A stretch of DNA of 32,310 nucleotides from Magnetofaba australis IT-1 (GCF_002109495.1 NZ_LVJN01000013.1:1-32310), one strand, 5' to 3'. Positions 1 through 7,561 are shown, counted from the stretch's first letter. Notes: generated by a model not told the origin, from the sequence alone. Numbers and translations: made by a program.

Positions 1-1036
1 CGCAAACCGTCCAACGCCCCTCGCTCATGCGGTCCGGCGCATGGGGAAACATGTCACGATAGGTCTCGTTGCTCTGGATGACCTTTTGGAGCGACTCCAC
101 CTCCTCTCGGTACTCCCGCACCGTAGCCGCCACCGCGCGCATACTGAGATTCTCGAAGTTGGTGTCGCCGGTGACGATGGCTTTGAATTTCTCATACGCG
201 ACCCCGGCATCGCTGGCTAGGTCTGACAGCCAAGTGGAGGCGTCGCTGATGGCCGGAGCCAGATTCAGCAGGGCGCGAGAGAGATTGGCGTCGAGCACCC
301 TGGCCAAGGTATCCAGCTCATTGCGCGCATCTTCGGCGTTGCGAATCAGTTCCTCTTCCAGCACGATGCCCAGATCCCGCGCGCGCTGCATGGTCTCGCG
401 CATCGCCTCAGAGCCGTTCTGCAACATCTGCAACAGCTTGACGCCCTCGGAGTCGAACAGCTTAAACGCCAAACGCACCCGGTCGGACTGGTTCTCGACA
501 CCTTTGAGCGCATCGGCGGCGTCGAGGAGAAGGTCTTCCGTATCACGGACATTGCCGCCAGCATCCCGGACCGAGATGCCTAACTCACGGAGCGCGGCTT
601 TGGCTTCCCCGGTTCCCTGGGCGGCCTCGGCGGCGCGACGGCCAAAGCGTTGTAACGCCATTTCCAGAGTCTGCTGGGAGACGCCCGCCGAGTCGGCGGC
701 ATAGCGCAAAGCCTGGAGCGACTCCACGCCCACGCCGATACGGTCTGCGGTTTTGCCGATGGCGTCAGCGGCGGTGATGGCGCGATTGGCCAGGGCGGTG
801 AGACCGCCCGCAGCGGTGAGTCCGGCGATAATGCCAGTAAGGCGGGAGATATTGGTATGCAGGGAGGTGGCGCGGCTGGTGAGGGATTCGAGACCACGGG
901 AGGCGTCATTGCTGGAGGTGCGGATGCGCTTGAAGGAGCTTTCACCTCTGGCGCCGATGTCGGCCAGTTCGGCTTTGACCTTGCCGCCCTGCTCAACGGA
1001 CAGGCGGATGCTGTAGCTGTGCTGGGTGCGGGTCAC
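1..1036 (-). CDS. Phage tail tape measure protein, N-terminal part (cut by window edge)
   Basis: Sets tail length and forms the inner rod of a siphophage tail. The minus frame is open from a GTG at 1036 to the window edge (345 codons seen). A TGA two codons upstream fixes the start at or after this GTG. The product begins VTRTQHSYSIRLSVEQGGKVKAEL and contains the ELADIGARGESSFKRI and GVGVESLQALRYAADSAG segments typical of lambda-like tape measure proteins, with long amphipathic helices and a hydrophobic glycine/alanine segment near residues 65-80. It follows the tail tube and tail chaperone genes, which is its usual place, but the distance to the chaperone is enlarged by the reverse-oriented hemerythrin gene. 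The Shine-Dalgarno is poor (GAAGA close to the GTG), perhaps because the original upstream region was displaced by that insertion. Family is clear; the C-terminus is outside. Confidence 0.85.
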   Translation of the reverse strand, partial: MTRTQHSYSIRLSVEQGGKVKAELADIGARGESSFKRIRTSSNDASRGLESLTSRATSLHTNISRLTGIIAGLTAAGGLTALANRAITAADAIGKTADRIGVGVESLQALRYAADSAGVSQQTLEMALQRFGRRAAEAAQGTGEAKAALRELGISVRDAGGNVRDTEDLLLDAADALKGVENQSDRVRLAFKLFDSEGVKLLQMLQNGSEAMRETMQRARDLGIVLEEELIRNAEDARNELDTLARVLDANLSRALLNLAPAISDASTWLSDLASDAGVAYEKFKAIVTGDTNFENLSMRAVAATVREYREEVESLQKVIQSNETYRDMFPHAPDRMSEGRWTVC

Positions 1037-1066
1037 TTTTCTTCATACTTTCTCATCGTGTTACAT

Positions 1067-1095
1067 TTGATATCGGCTAGGCAATCGCTTATGAT
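1067..1095 (+). promoter_or_regulatory. Sigma70-type promoter for the hemerythrin gene
   Basis: TTGATA (1067-1072), a spacer of exactly 17 bases, then TATGAT (1090-1095). Each hexamer matches the consensus at five of six positions. It points toward the hemerythrin gene, whose ATG lies 66 bases downstream and is preceded by AGGGGG. It runs against the late operon, so it looks like a private promoter. Confidence 0.7.
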
Positions 1096-1160
1096 GCTCC
1101 ACACGACATAGCGGCATTAAAAAACGATCAAATGACCTAAACGGCAAACAGGGGGTTTCA

Positions 1161-1583
1161 ATGTCTTACGATGATTATGACAACATGATCGAATGGACCT
1201 CTGCTCTAAGTGTCGGGAATGACACGATTGACTCTGAACATAAAATCCTAATGGATATGATCAATCGGCTGTATGCAGCGACCTTTCTCGATTCTTCTGA
1301 TCAACTGGCTGAAACAATCGTCAATGAACTGATTGATTACACGCACACTCACTTCAACCATGAAGAGAGTTTTTTGAAAGAGAGCGGCTATAAAGACCTC
1401 GATCAGCATCGCGTTGTGCACAACGAGCTTTTGCGCCAGGTCATTGATTTTAAATTTGCCATAGTCGAAGGAAAGGCCAGAAACAGCGGTTCCAATCTTG
1501 AGCATTTCCTGCGGAACTGGATGGTTCAGCACATCCAGGGTAGAGATTTTGAATATGCCAAGACCCTTGGACTGAAAGAGTAA
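1161..1583 (+). CDS. Bacteriohemerythrin (non-haem di-iron O2-binding protein)
   Basis: A 140-aa single-domain hemerythrin that should bind O2 reversibly at a di-iron site in the cytoplasm. All seven expected ligands are present with correct spacing: His27 (DSEHK), His64 and Glu68 (HFNHEE), His83 and His87 (HRVVH), His124 and Asp129 (HIQGRD). The length fits the family and there is no attached sensor domain. ATG at 1161 has AGGGGG nine bases upstream and a good sigma70 promoter at 1067-1095. It stands alone on the plus strand inside the minus-strand tail cluster and is more AT-rich than its neighbours, which suggests late acquisition as cargo. Roles known for such proteins are O2 delivery, storage or sensing; which applies here is not visible. 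Confidence 0.95.
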   Translation: MSYDDYDNMIEWTSALSVGNDTIDSEHKILMDMINRLYAATFLDSSDQLAETIVNELIDYTHTHFNHEESFLKESGYKDLDQHRVVHNELLRQVIDFKFAIVEGKARNSGSNLEHFLRNWMVQHIQGRDFEYAKTLGLKE

Positions 1584-1625
1584 GAAAGCACTCAACATCA
1601 ATCTTTTCCGAGATTTCCCCTCTGC

Positions 1626-1976
1626 TCATTTAGCAGCACAGGATCCTTCACGCATGCCCATCTCCGCCCAGGGCAGTAACTCCGCTGCCGTACCGTGCTC
1701 CAACTCCATGGCATCCGCCATCTGCAACGCCACGCTCATGTCGAGCCCAAGAACCTGCCCCGATGGCGCGACTCGCAACTGGCTCTGACAGGCGAGGATG
1801 ACATCAAACACCTGCTGCTCCTCGATAGTTCGCGGCGCGTGCTCCCGGCTGGGGCAGAGCTTTCCGTTCAGTCCGGGCTGACCTCGGGCGCAGGGCTCGC
1901 CGCGATCAGCACACTCTCGGCAGTACCCTGGCCCTCCGCCGGGCTGGAAATGCCATCGGCAGAGGGCGCGGATCCG
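1626..1976 (-). CDS. Tail assembly chaperone, frameshift (T-like, DUF1799-type) extension
   Basis: This reading frame is open without a stop from the slippery heptamer at 1976-1982 to 1626 (116 residues). It has no ATG, and it is the -1 frame of the upstream chaperone. Read through, it makes a 238-aa fusion of residues 1-122 of the upstream protein plus this part. The C-terminal half (FDVILACQSQLRVAPSGQVL, then GLDMSVALQMADAM) resembles DUF1799-type tail proteins that sit just before tape measure genes. The first 55 residues form an unusual linker with several cysteines. A rival reading is independent translation from GTG at 1811, which has GAGGAG six bases upstream and would give 61 aa. Both could occur. 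Confidence 0.65.
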   Translation of the reverse strand, partial: RIRALCRWHFQPGGGPGYCRECADRGEPCARGQPGLNGKLCPSREHAPRTIEEQQVFDVILACQSQLRVAPSGQVLGLDMSVALQMADAMELEHGTAAELLPWAEMGMREGSCAAK

Positions 1977-2341
1977 TTTTTTGCGGCATTGAGCATCACT
2001 TGGTGGAAGGTAAAGAGCTGATAGAACCGTTCACCCATGGGGTAGCGGTCCATCAATGCCATGACGTTCTGGCGATTGAGTGGTGCTTCACCGCCATTGT
2101 CATTACCGACGCCGCTCCACGCGGTGATGTGATTGGTCGCCAGTTCTTGGATCAGATAGGCGTGGAATAGCCCCTCGCGCTGCTCGCCTTCCTCGGCTTC
2201 GGGATACTCCCGCTCCAAACGTCGGCGTGCGGCGGTCTGACACAGCGACATGGCGGCGGTGGTGAGGGGTTTGACCGTCACCGTCACGCCGTAGGGCAGG
2301 TCCAAATCAAACGGCTCTTTGGGCTGAGAAAGGCTAATCAC
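1868..2341 (-). CDS. Tail assembly chaperone (gpG-like)
   Basis: A 157-aa protein encoded between the tail tube and tape measure genes, the position of the G chaperone that coats the tape measure protein during tail assembly. It starts at GTG 2341, which overlaps the tail tube stop as GTGA, with GGGAG nine bases upstream. The N-terminal half (DLPYGVTVTVKPLTTAAMSL, then CQTAARRRLEREYPE) looks like tail assembly chaperones of alphaproteobacterial phages. Residues 123-157 after the A AAA AAC site are a low-complexity Ala/Ser/Pro/Glu tail, as expected for a zero-frame ending that is dispensable. A fraction of ribosomes should shift to the -1 frame and make the longer GT product. Confidence 0.75.
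   Translation of the reverse strand: MISLSQPKEPFDLDLPYGVTVTVKPLTTAAMSLCQTAARRRLEREYPEAEEGEQREGLFHAYLIQELATNHITAWSGVGNDNGGEAPLNRQNVMALMDRYPMGERFYQLFTFHQVMLNAAKNGSAPSADGISSPAEGQGTAESVLIAASPAPEVSPD
1976..1982 (-). promoter_or_regulatory. Programmed -1 ribosomal frameshift heptamer A AAA AAC
   Basis: On the minus strand the zero frame reads GCA AAA AAC GGA, which puts the classical X XXY YYZ heptamer A AAA AAC in the correct phase at codons 120-122 of the chaperone. The -1 frame after it stays open for 116 codons. Tail chaperones of lambda-like phages are known for a conserved G/GT frameshift in this position of the gene order. Slippage itself is inferred. Confidence 0.65.
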
Positions 2342-3285
2342 AGGTACACGCTCCCATCTTCGTCGTTGGTGAGGGTCACGGTGAGCATGCGCCCCGCCGT
2401 GGCGTTCTTTGCCCCTTGGAAATCGAAACTGGCCTGCACCCCGCCGGGGCCATCCACAGTGAGCTTGGGTTTGGGCAAATAGACCTCGTGGCAGTCGAAT
2501 ACCACGCTGTTGTCGGCGTCGATGGTATAGGCGAACTGTAGATCCACCGGCGTGCCGTTTGATGCCAGATCAACAAGCGTGGTGTCAGCAAAGCGCACAT
2601 CGATCTTGCCGGTGAGCGCAGCGATGGTGGGATCGGCGCCATCGATGAGTCCGTCATTGCGGATGGTCTCGATCTTCTCCAGATTGTTGGAGTAGGTCAG
2701 CGAACCCGCCGTGAGATTGGCGATGAGCGTCCCGCTGCGCTTGATGCTGCCCTGGAACTGGCTGATACGGTTGAAGGTGAGCGTAGTAGGCGTGCCGCCT
2801 TGGGAGGTTCCGTTGCGGGTTTCGCCCTGGGCAATGACGCCCAGCGTTGCCGCCGCCGCGCCGGAGCGCTGAAACTCCAAGGCCAGGGTGTTGACCTTTA
2901 CGCCCTGGTGCATGAAGAAAGAGGACGCCTGGGAGAGTCCCACCTCCACGCTGTAGCTGGGGATGGATGCGCCGCCAGAGTGAAACTCATGCGTATAAGG
3001 TCCCACGCCGGTAGTGACCGGATCGCCCAAAAGCGCCGTCAGCCAGAGGCCCAGATAGCGCACGTCCATGGGCACGACGATGTCGCCTTCGTCGTTGATG
3101 ACATCCTGGAGCGGCGACAGAGGGTCACGTCCCTGACCCAGCACTGGATCGACAATCAGCCCCTGCTCGCTACTCAGGGTGCAGCGGTTGAAGGGCATCT
3201 GGATGTAGTCGCCCGTGGGGATGGAGCCGTAGCTGCCCTCCCGTTTAAGCAATAGGGTAGCGTTCGAGCCATAGCTGCGGGCCAT
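2338..3285 (-). CDS. Phage tail tube protein
   Basis: A 315-aa structural protein forming the hollow tube of a long non-contractile tail. It begins MARSYGSNATLLLKREGSYG, the usual opening of tail tube proteins of this type, and is beta-rich with an IRNDGLIDGADPT segment and a C-terminal sandwich ending TLTNDEDGSVYL. The length is typical. The stop overlaps the chaperone start by four bases, indicating translational coupling. It lies directly downstream of the tail terminator gene, as in lambda where V follows U. Confidence 0.85.
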   Translation of the reverse strand: MARSYGSNATLLLKREGSYGSIPTGDYIQMPFNRCTLSSEQGLIVDPVLGQGRDPLSPLQDVINDEGDIVVPMDVRYLGLWLTALLGDPVTTGVGPYTHEFHSGGASIPSYSVEVGLSQASSFFMHQGVKVNTLALEFQRSGAAAATLGVIAQGETRNGTSQGGTPTTLTFNRISQFQGSIKRSGTLIANLTAGSLTYSNNLEKIETIRNDGLIDGADPTIAALTGKIDVRFADTTLVDLASNGTPVDLQFAYTIDADNSVVFDCHEVYLPKPKLTVDGPGGVQASFDFQGAKNATAGRMLTVTLTNDEDGSVYL

Positions 3286-3315
3286 GTCGAATCCTCTCGT
3301 CTATCGGGTTGTTAT

Positions 3316-3750
3316 TCAGGAAATTGGAGAAGAAGTCTCGTAGTCGAGGGTCAGTTCGATGATGCCGCCCAGGAGAGGCGCGGCGCCCTCTTCGTGTTCC
3401 AACTGGATAGCCGGGCGACCATAGGTCATGCCGTATATCAGGCCGCCCAGAGTGGAATCGGCGTCCAACGCCTCTGCAACGGCCAACAGCAGTTCGTCGA
3501 ACCTGCTCTGCCTTTGGGCTGCATCACCGTGCTGCACGATGATTTCTATCTCGACCTGATGCTGGTAGTAGCAGCCCCCTACCCCGCCCAGTGACAGATC
3601 GGGCTCACCAGGGTCGCCGTCGCGCAAGATGATCAGACCGTCTGCTGGAATGCGCGTGGGCAGCGCAGCATTGCGCAACACTGTGGCGCTGGGGATGGCT
3701 TTGAGCAGGGAGTGCAGCGCCTGGAGAATTCGCTCAGTTTTCGACGACAT
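3316..3750 (-). CDS. Tail terminator protein (gpU-like)
   Basis: A 144-aa protein of the class often mislabelled acyl-CoA transferase in phages; the family caps the finished tail tube and offers the surface to which the head joins. Features: N-terminal helix (RILQALHSLLKAIPSATVLR), a DGLIILRDGDPGEPD strand-turn motif, then YYQHQVEIEIIVQHGD and a final beta strand IIELTLDYETS. ATG 3750 has AGGGGAAA just upstream. It sits between DUF6441 and the tail tube gene. The 133 bases to the DUF6441 stop hold no gene I can recognise. Confidence 0.75.
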   Translation of the reverse strand: MSSKTERILQALHSLLKAIPSATVLRNAALPTRIPADGLIILRDGDPGEPDLSLGGVGGCYYQHQVEIEIIVQHGDAAQRQSRFDELLLAVAEALDADSTLGGLIYGMTYGRPAIQLEHEEGAAPLLGGIIELTLDYETSSPIS

Positions 3751-3883
3751 TTTCCCCTACCCGCACGCGTCAGTGATATACTGAATCTGGATCAGACCTT
3801 TGCCCAGCCAGGGGAGCCTCGGACACACACAGAAGGCCCCAGTGGACAACAAGAGCGTTGGCTTTCACCTTGGCTGGGCTCTC

Positions 3884-4531
3884 CTATCTCGATAACGCGC
3901 TATCTATCACGCTGGGCAAACGCCCCGCCCACTGCTGCGCCACCAGCTTTACATCCAGCCGCTTGCGCAGCCGCACCTGCGGGACCATCACGAACATCAC
4001 CACCGTCGACACACCGGACTTCAAGCGCCCAGACTTTGTGTACATCCCGCCTTTCAGCTGTCGCCCCACCCTCCCCGTCTTGGCGCTGATGCGCACCCCA
4101 TCCACGACCAATAGCGATGAGCGGCCTGGGCGATAGACGAACCGGAGCTTTCCAAATCTGGATTCTGGGAAGTTGCCCGGATGGATGCGTTTACGATCAA
4201 CGCCACGCTTGGGCGCCTGCGGCGTGGGAATCGCCAACCAGCGGCTATTGCGCCCCCGAATCACCACGCCACGATCGAATGCGCTCACGATGTGTGGGGC
4301 CTTGGACCAAACCATGGAGGCGGCGTTGAGGCCTTGGTTGCGAAAAATGCGACTCCGCCAAGAGCGTGAGAGTCTCGCCCCCAGCCCGGCAGAGACTATT
4401 TGCTTAGCCAGATCCTGCTTCAACCCTTTGCCGGAGTCACGTACGCCATCGACTACGGCGCGATTGATCTCTCTTAGATCTCGCTCCATGTCCTGACGGA
4501 TGGAGCCGAGAACGGTGGTGGCGAGCCTCAT
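3884..4531 (-). CDS. DUF6441 family phage protein (neck/tail completion)
   Basis: A 215-aa basic protein starting MRLATTVLGSIRQDMERDLR. It has the family's pattern of an N-terminal amphipathic helix, a central RxIFRNQGLNAASMVWSKAP segment, an AIPTP loop and a C-terminal MFVMVPQVRLRKRLDV strand. Genes of this family lie between the head-tail joining and tail terminator genes of alphaproteobacterial siphophages, as here. A role comparable to lambda gpZ (neck or tail completion) is suggested by position only. Its ATG overlaps the previous stop by four bases. Confidence 0.75.
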   Translation of the reverse strand: MRLATTVLGSIRQDMERDLREINRAVVDGVRDSGKGLKQDLAKQIVSAGLGARLSRSWRSRIFRNQGLNAASMVWSKAPHIVSAFDRGVVIRGRNSRWLAIPTPQAPKRGVDRKRIHPGNFPESRFGKLRFVYRPGRSSLLVVDGVRISAKTGRVGRQLKGGMYTKSGRLKSGVSTVVMFVMVPQVRLRKRLDVKLVAQQWAGRLPSVIDSALSR

Positions 4532-4836
4532 GAGATGAACGCCTCCAAGGTCCAGGTGAGCCGCTCAACGTCGCGCATCGGCGTTCCCTGAACTGTGTAG
4601 TTGATACCATTCAGGGTGATGACGTCTCCCGCCTCCGGGCTGGCGACATCGCTGGCGCGAATCTCAAACAGAGAGATCTCCGCCGCAATGCGCGTCTCCC
4701 CAAAGCCCACCACCTCGTCCGGACGCTTGGCCAGCACGGTGATGGTAGTGGCGGGATCACCATTGGCTGGGGTGTAAGTGGCGGCGACGCCGAAGGCATC
4801 GAATACGGCGTCCACCGACAGATTGAAAATGGACAT
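4528..4836 (-). CDS. Head-tail joining protein (gpFII-like)
   Basis: A 102-aa protein beginning MSIFNLSVDAVFDAFGVAAT. It has the beta-rich pattern of head-tail joining or stopper proteins: ITVLAKRPDEVVGFGETRI, a GDVITLNGINYTVQG beta hairpin, and a final ERLTWTLEAFIS strand. It comes three bases after the capsid gene, as FII-type genes do, and its stop overlaps the DUF6441 start (ATGA). Expected role: attachment of the tail to the portal/gpW end of the filled head. Confidence 0.8.
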   Translation of the reverse strand: MSIFNLSVDAVFDAFGVAATYTPANGDPATTITVLAKRPDEVVGFGETRIAAEISLFEIRASDVASPEAGDVITLNGINYTVQGTPMRDVERLTWTLEAFIS

Positions 4837-4839
4837 GGC

Positions 4840-5853
4840 TCAGGCCGCCGTCACCTTCACCAACACCGCAGGTCGATGGCACATGGGCAGCGGGTTGGAC
4901 TGGGTGTGCAGATCGGTCCCACGCTCAAACTTGCGCGGCTCCTGCTTGGCGTAGAGCGGCTGGCCCAGAGTATTGACCGACTCATTGAAGTCCGCCGGGG
5001 CGAAGTATGTGCAAAAGGTCTGGCTGGTCCCCACCGGAAAGGCGTGCCCCTCCCCATCAGCGATGAATCGGCGCACATTGCCGTCGGGGTCGGTGGCCTG
5101 ACCTCGATACTCCTCAAAGGTCACGCCCGCGAAGGTGAAGCCGGAACGCATGTCGCTGCGCAGCGCCTCGCCCTGCTGCCAGCGCTCATAGGCCGCCTCC
5201 ACCTTGGGGTGGCTGGTCAAAGCGTCGAAGAACTCGGCGGATACCAGCACATGCACGCCGGTCATGAACTCGCCCCGGAGATTATCCTCCAAGTGACGCT
5301 TGAGCTCCAGACACTTGGCTTTGACGTCGGTGGCATCCACATCCAGAGCGAAGTTGATGCTCTTAGCGGTGATGCCGAATTCGGTGTAGAGGTTGTAGAT
5401 GACCGAGCCGTCGGCATCAAGGATCTCGCCCTTGAGGGCGCCCATGCGCAGATGCTCCAGGGTGATGGCGTGCTTATCGCGCATGGATTGCAGATGCATC
5501 GCCAGCACTTCGGAGAGCGCGGTCAGTTCTCCCTCGGAGCCGAAGGCGCGGATGCCCTGCACCTCTTCGGGGAGCACCACGTCATCATGGGGAATGTGCG
5601 GGATCACAAAGGAGCGCACGGCGCGCTTGCCGCGCTTACCCACCGTGCCCTGAGTCCCCACCGTAGCGGTGGGCAGCAGGGAGAGCACGCCGTTGCGCTC
5701 TTCAATGGCGATATTGCGCAGACGCACCGGCTTGGTGGGCATGAGGTTGATGGATTCCAACTTGCCGTAGCGGTTGGGCAGTATGTTGATTCCCGCCGTG
5801 AGCGCAATGGCGTTGAAGGCGTCATTGGAGAAGGGGTTGGCGGACAAAGCCAT
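4840..5853 (-). CDS. Major capsid protein, lambda gpE family
   Basis: A 337-aa capsid subunit. It begins with FSNDAFNAIALTAGINILPN and carries the gpE-family segments RSFVIPHIPHDDVVLPEEVQ, GALKGEILDADGSVIYNLYT and FCTYFAPADFNESVNTLGQP. The C-terminal part has the QSNPLPMCHRPAVLVKV motif, where the family usually names peptides that bear on receptor-like or coat contacts. Length matches the family. It lies directly downstream of the decoration protein gene (two-base gap), exactly as lambda D-E. No N-terminal scaffold domain is fused, consistent with a separate scaffold in the protease gene. Confidence 0.92.
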   Translation of the reverse strand: MALSANPFSNDAFNAIALTAGINILPNRYGKLESINLMPTKPVRLRNIAIEERNGVLSLLPTATVGTQGTVGKRGKRAVRSFVIPHIPHDDVVLPEEVQGIRAFGSEGELTALSEVLAMHLQSMRDKHAITLEHLRMGALKGEILDADGSVIYNLYTEFGITAKSINFALDVDATDVKAKCLELKRHLEDNLRGEFMTGVHVLVSAEFFDALTSHPKVEAAYERWQQGEALRSDMRSGFTFAGVTFEEYRGQATDPDGNVRRFIADGEGHAFPVGTSQTFCTYFAPADFNESVNTLGQPLYAKQEPRKFERGTDLHTQSNPLPMCHRPAVLVKVTAA

Positions 5854-5855
5854 GG

Positions 5856-6233
5856 TTAGACTCCTTGGCGGACCAGAATGCCCGCTTTGATAAGTTGGCC
5901 GGTGGCGCTGGCTTTTTCGTTTTCCGTAATCCCGACAGGCCAGACCAGTGCGTGGTCCGCCACAATGGCGTGGCGCGCAATCAATAGTCCCTCGCCATCG
6001 GCGCCGGAGGGCGCAGCGTCCTGAATCATTACCCCGGCGGCGACTTCTGTGCCGTCAACGGCTGCGGGATCCAGGGCTTGGATGTTTCCCGTCGCGGACA
6101 CCACCCCCACCACACTCCCCAAGGAGAGGGTCTGGCCATCGGTGACAGTAACGGTCTGTCGGCTGTAGAACTGGGGCGCTTCATACTTGAGCAGGTCGCC
6201 CAGATTGTTGCTTTCGGAAAGAGCAGGCATCAT
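5856..6233 (-). CDS. Head decoration protein, lambda gpD family
   Basis: A 125-aa protein that trimerises on the expanded capsid and stabilises it. It has the gpD-family fold pattern: N-terminal YEAPQFYSRQTVTVTDGQTL, then SVVGVVSATGNIQALDPAA, a central VAAGVMIQDAAPSGADGEG loop, and the ending KAGILVRQGV. Two adjacent ATG codons (6233 and 6230) follow GGGAGG; the second has the more usual spacing. The first overlaps the protease stop as ATGA. Position between protease/scaffold and capsid genes is as in lambda. Confidence 0.9.
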   Translation of the reverse strand: MMPALSESNNLGDLLKYEAPQFYSRQTVTVTDGQTLSLGSVVGVVSATGNIQALDPAAVDGTEVAAGVMIQDAAPSGADGEGLLIARHAIVADHALVWPVGITENEKASATGQLIKAGILVRQGV

Positions 6234-6607
6234 TCACCTCCCATGGCGTGACGTTTGGCGAGGCTCTGGCAGGAGGCCACTAGAGGGTTGTGAGTGAGGC
6301 TCTGGGCTGGATTGGCGTGAGTCCCGTCGCCTGGCATCACCTCAGAGTGGATTTCAGCGCCGCTCGACGCTGCTCGCTTGGCCAGCAACTCTTGGCGCAC
6401 CTGATCAGCGGAGAAACCTTCGGCGATGTAGCCGCCCGCCAGATCGGGCAGGTCCGCCAGGGCGCAGAGGTCGACAATGACCTTGGCTTCGCCGCGCATC
6501 TGGGAGGCTTTCTCCTCTCGCGCCTGCTCCAGGTCGATGATGTTGTTGGGGTCGGTTTGCGCCTGCGGCGGCGAGTCTTCCGCCTTGTGCGTTTCATCAA
6601 TGGGCAT
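6230..6607 (-). CDS. Nested in-frame scaffold protein (Nu3-like)
   Basis: Inside the protease gene an in-frame ATG at 6607 is preceded by GGAGG with a five-base gap, a very good ribosome site. It would give 125 aa beginning MPIDETHKAEDSPPQAQ, a charged and helical protein (DLEQAREEKASQMRGEA) equal to the protease C-terminal region. Lambda makes its scaffold Nu3 by the same kind of internal start within gene C. The sequence supports the start; the product itself is inferred. Confidence 0.65.
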   Translation of the reverse strand: MPIDETHKAEDSPPQAQTDPNNIIDLEQAREEKASQMRGEAKVIVDLCALADLPDLAGGYIAEGFSADQVRQELLAKRAASSGAEIHSEVMPGDGTHANPAQSLTHNPLVASCQSLAKRHAMGGE

Positions 6608-7477
6608 GTTGGCCTCCAATTTCTGAACAAAGGTGCGTTTTGGGGAATGGAGTAGCGCGGTGAGCCCGGCCAGGGCGTCGCGTATGGTTCCGACCTGGTC
6701 GGCCAGTCCGGCGGATACGGCGTTCTCGCCGAAGAAGAGTCCGGCCTCGGTGGCGCGTATGGCGGATTCCTGAACACCGCGTCCTTCAGCCACAGCGCCG
6801 ACAAACTTGCCGTAGAGCCGGTCCACCTCCTGTTGCAGATGGCTCTTTGCCAAATCAGACAGCGGCGCGTGGCTGGAGAAGTCATTCTTGTGGGCCCCGG
6901 CAAACACCGTGGTGTAGGCGCGCCCCTCTTTGGCGTCTTTCTGTGATTCGTCCACATGCACAGCTATGACGCCGATGGAGCCGACGCCTGCTGTCTGCGG
7001 GACAATGATGCGATGCGCGCAGGAGGCGATGAGGTACGCAGCCGAAAAGGCGTCGTCGGCCAGCGCCCAGATGGGTTTCTCCTGACCAGCCTCACGGATC
7101 AGCGCAGCCAGGTCAAACACGCCACCCACCTCGCCGCCGGGAGAGTCGATATCCAGCAGAATCGCTTTCACCGCCGGATCCGTGGCGGCGTCGAGGATGC
7201 GCTCCTCGATGGCGGCGTAGGAGACCAGGCCCGAGGCGGCGTCAATGGCGCCCGCGCGTTTGACCAGCGTGCCGTCGATCGGAACGACGGCGATGCCATT
7301 GGGCGTGATCACCGTATTGGTCGCTCCATCCGACTCACCAAATCCAGTGGCCATGGTGGTTGGCTCGATGTCGATGCGCGGCCCCAGCACCGAGAGGATG
7401 GTCTCCAACCGCGCGCGGTCCACCATCAACGGCGCGCCCAGCACCCGAGCAGCCATGTGGGGCAATTGTCTGTTCAT
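6230..7477 (-). CDS. S49 family prohead protease (lambda gpC-like)
   Basis: A 415-aa SppA-type serine protease that degrades scaffold and trims head proteins. The start is taken at ATG 7477 (MNRQLPHMAARVLGAPL), preceded by AGGA eight bases upstream. The frame stays open to 7828, but that extension (rich in His, Arg and Gln) is antisense to the DUF2798 gene and unlike any protease N-terminus. Catalytic features: IDSPGG (residues 111-115), Ser145 in AFSAAY, and Lys197 in AGAHKND, forming the Ser/Lys dyad of the family. The last 125 residues are a charged scaffold-like region with its own start site. Downstream are D and E. Confidence 0.9.
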   Translation of the reverse strand: MNRQLPHMAARVLGAPLMVDRARLETILSVLGPRIDIEPTTMATGFGESDGATNTVITPNGIAVVPIDGTLVKRAGAIDAASGLVSYAAIEERILDAATDPAVKAILLDIDSPGGEVGGVFDLAALIREAGQEKPIWALADDAFSAAYLIASCAHRIIVPQTAGVGSIGVIAVHVDESQKDAKEGRAYTTVFAGAHKNDFSSHAPLSDLAKSHLQQEVDRLYGKFVGAVAEGRGVQESAIRATEAGLFFGENAVSAGLADQVGTIRDALAGLTALLHSPKRTFVQKLEANMPIDETHKAEDSPPQAQTDPNNIIDLEQAREEKASQMRGEAKVIVDLCALADLPDLAGGYIAEGFSADQVRQELLAKRAASSGAEIHSEVMPGDGTHANPAQSLTHNPLVASCQSLAKRHAMGGE

Positions 7478-7494
7478 GGATAGATTCCTATACT
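7466..7494 (+). promoter_or_regulatory. Sigma70-type promoter for the DUF2798 gene
   Basis: TTGTCT (7466-7471), 17 bases, TATACT (7489-7494); four and five matches to consensus. It reads toward the DUF2798 gene and overlaps the translation start region of the protease gene on the other strand. Confidence 0.55.
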
Positions 7495-7561
7495 GGTCGC
7501 CAACTTTTGAATGATGGCGACATGCAGCGTTTGGATTGTGTAAGTGTTCGGGGCGGATATT

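Noticed and set aside
1248-1601. A 117-codon minus-strand frame opposite the hemerythrin gene
   Set aside because: The plus strand has all hemerythrin ligands plus promoter and ribosome site; the minus frame is its shadow.
4876-5859. A 327-codon plus-strand frame across the capsid gene
   Set aside because: Shadow of the gpE-type capsid gene with His/Gly/Glu-rich noise sequence.
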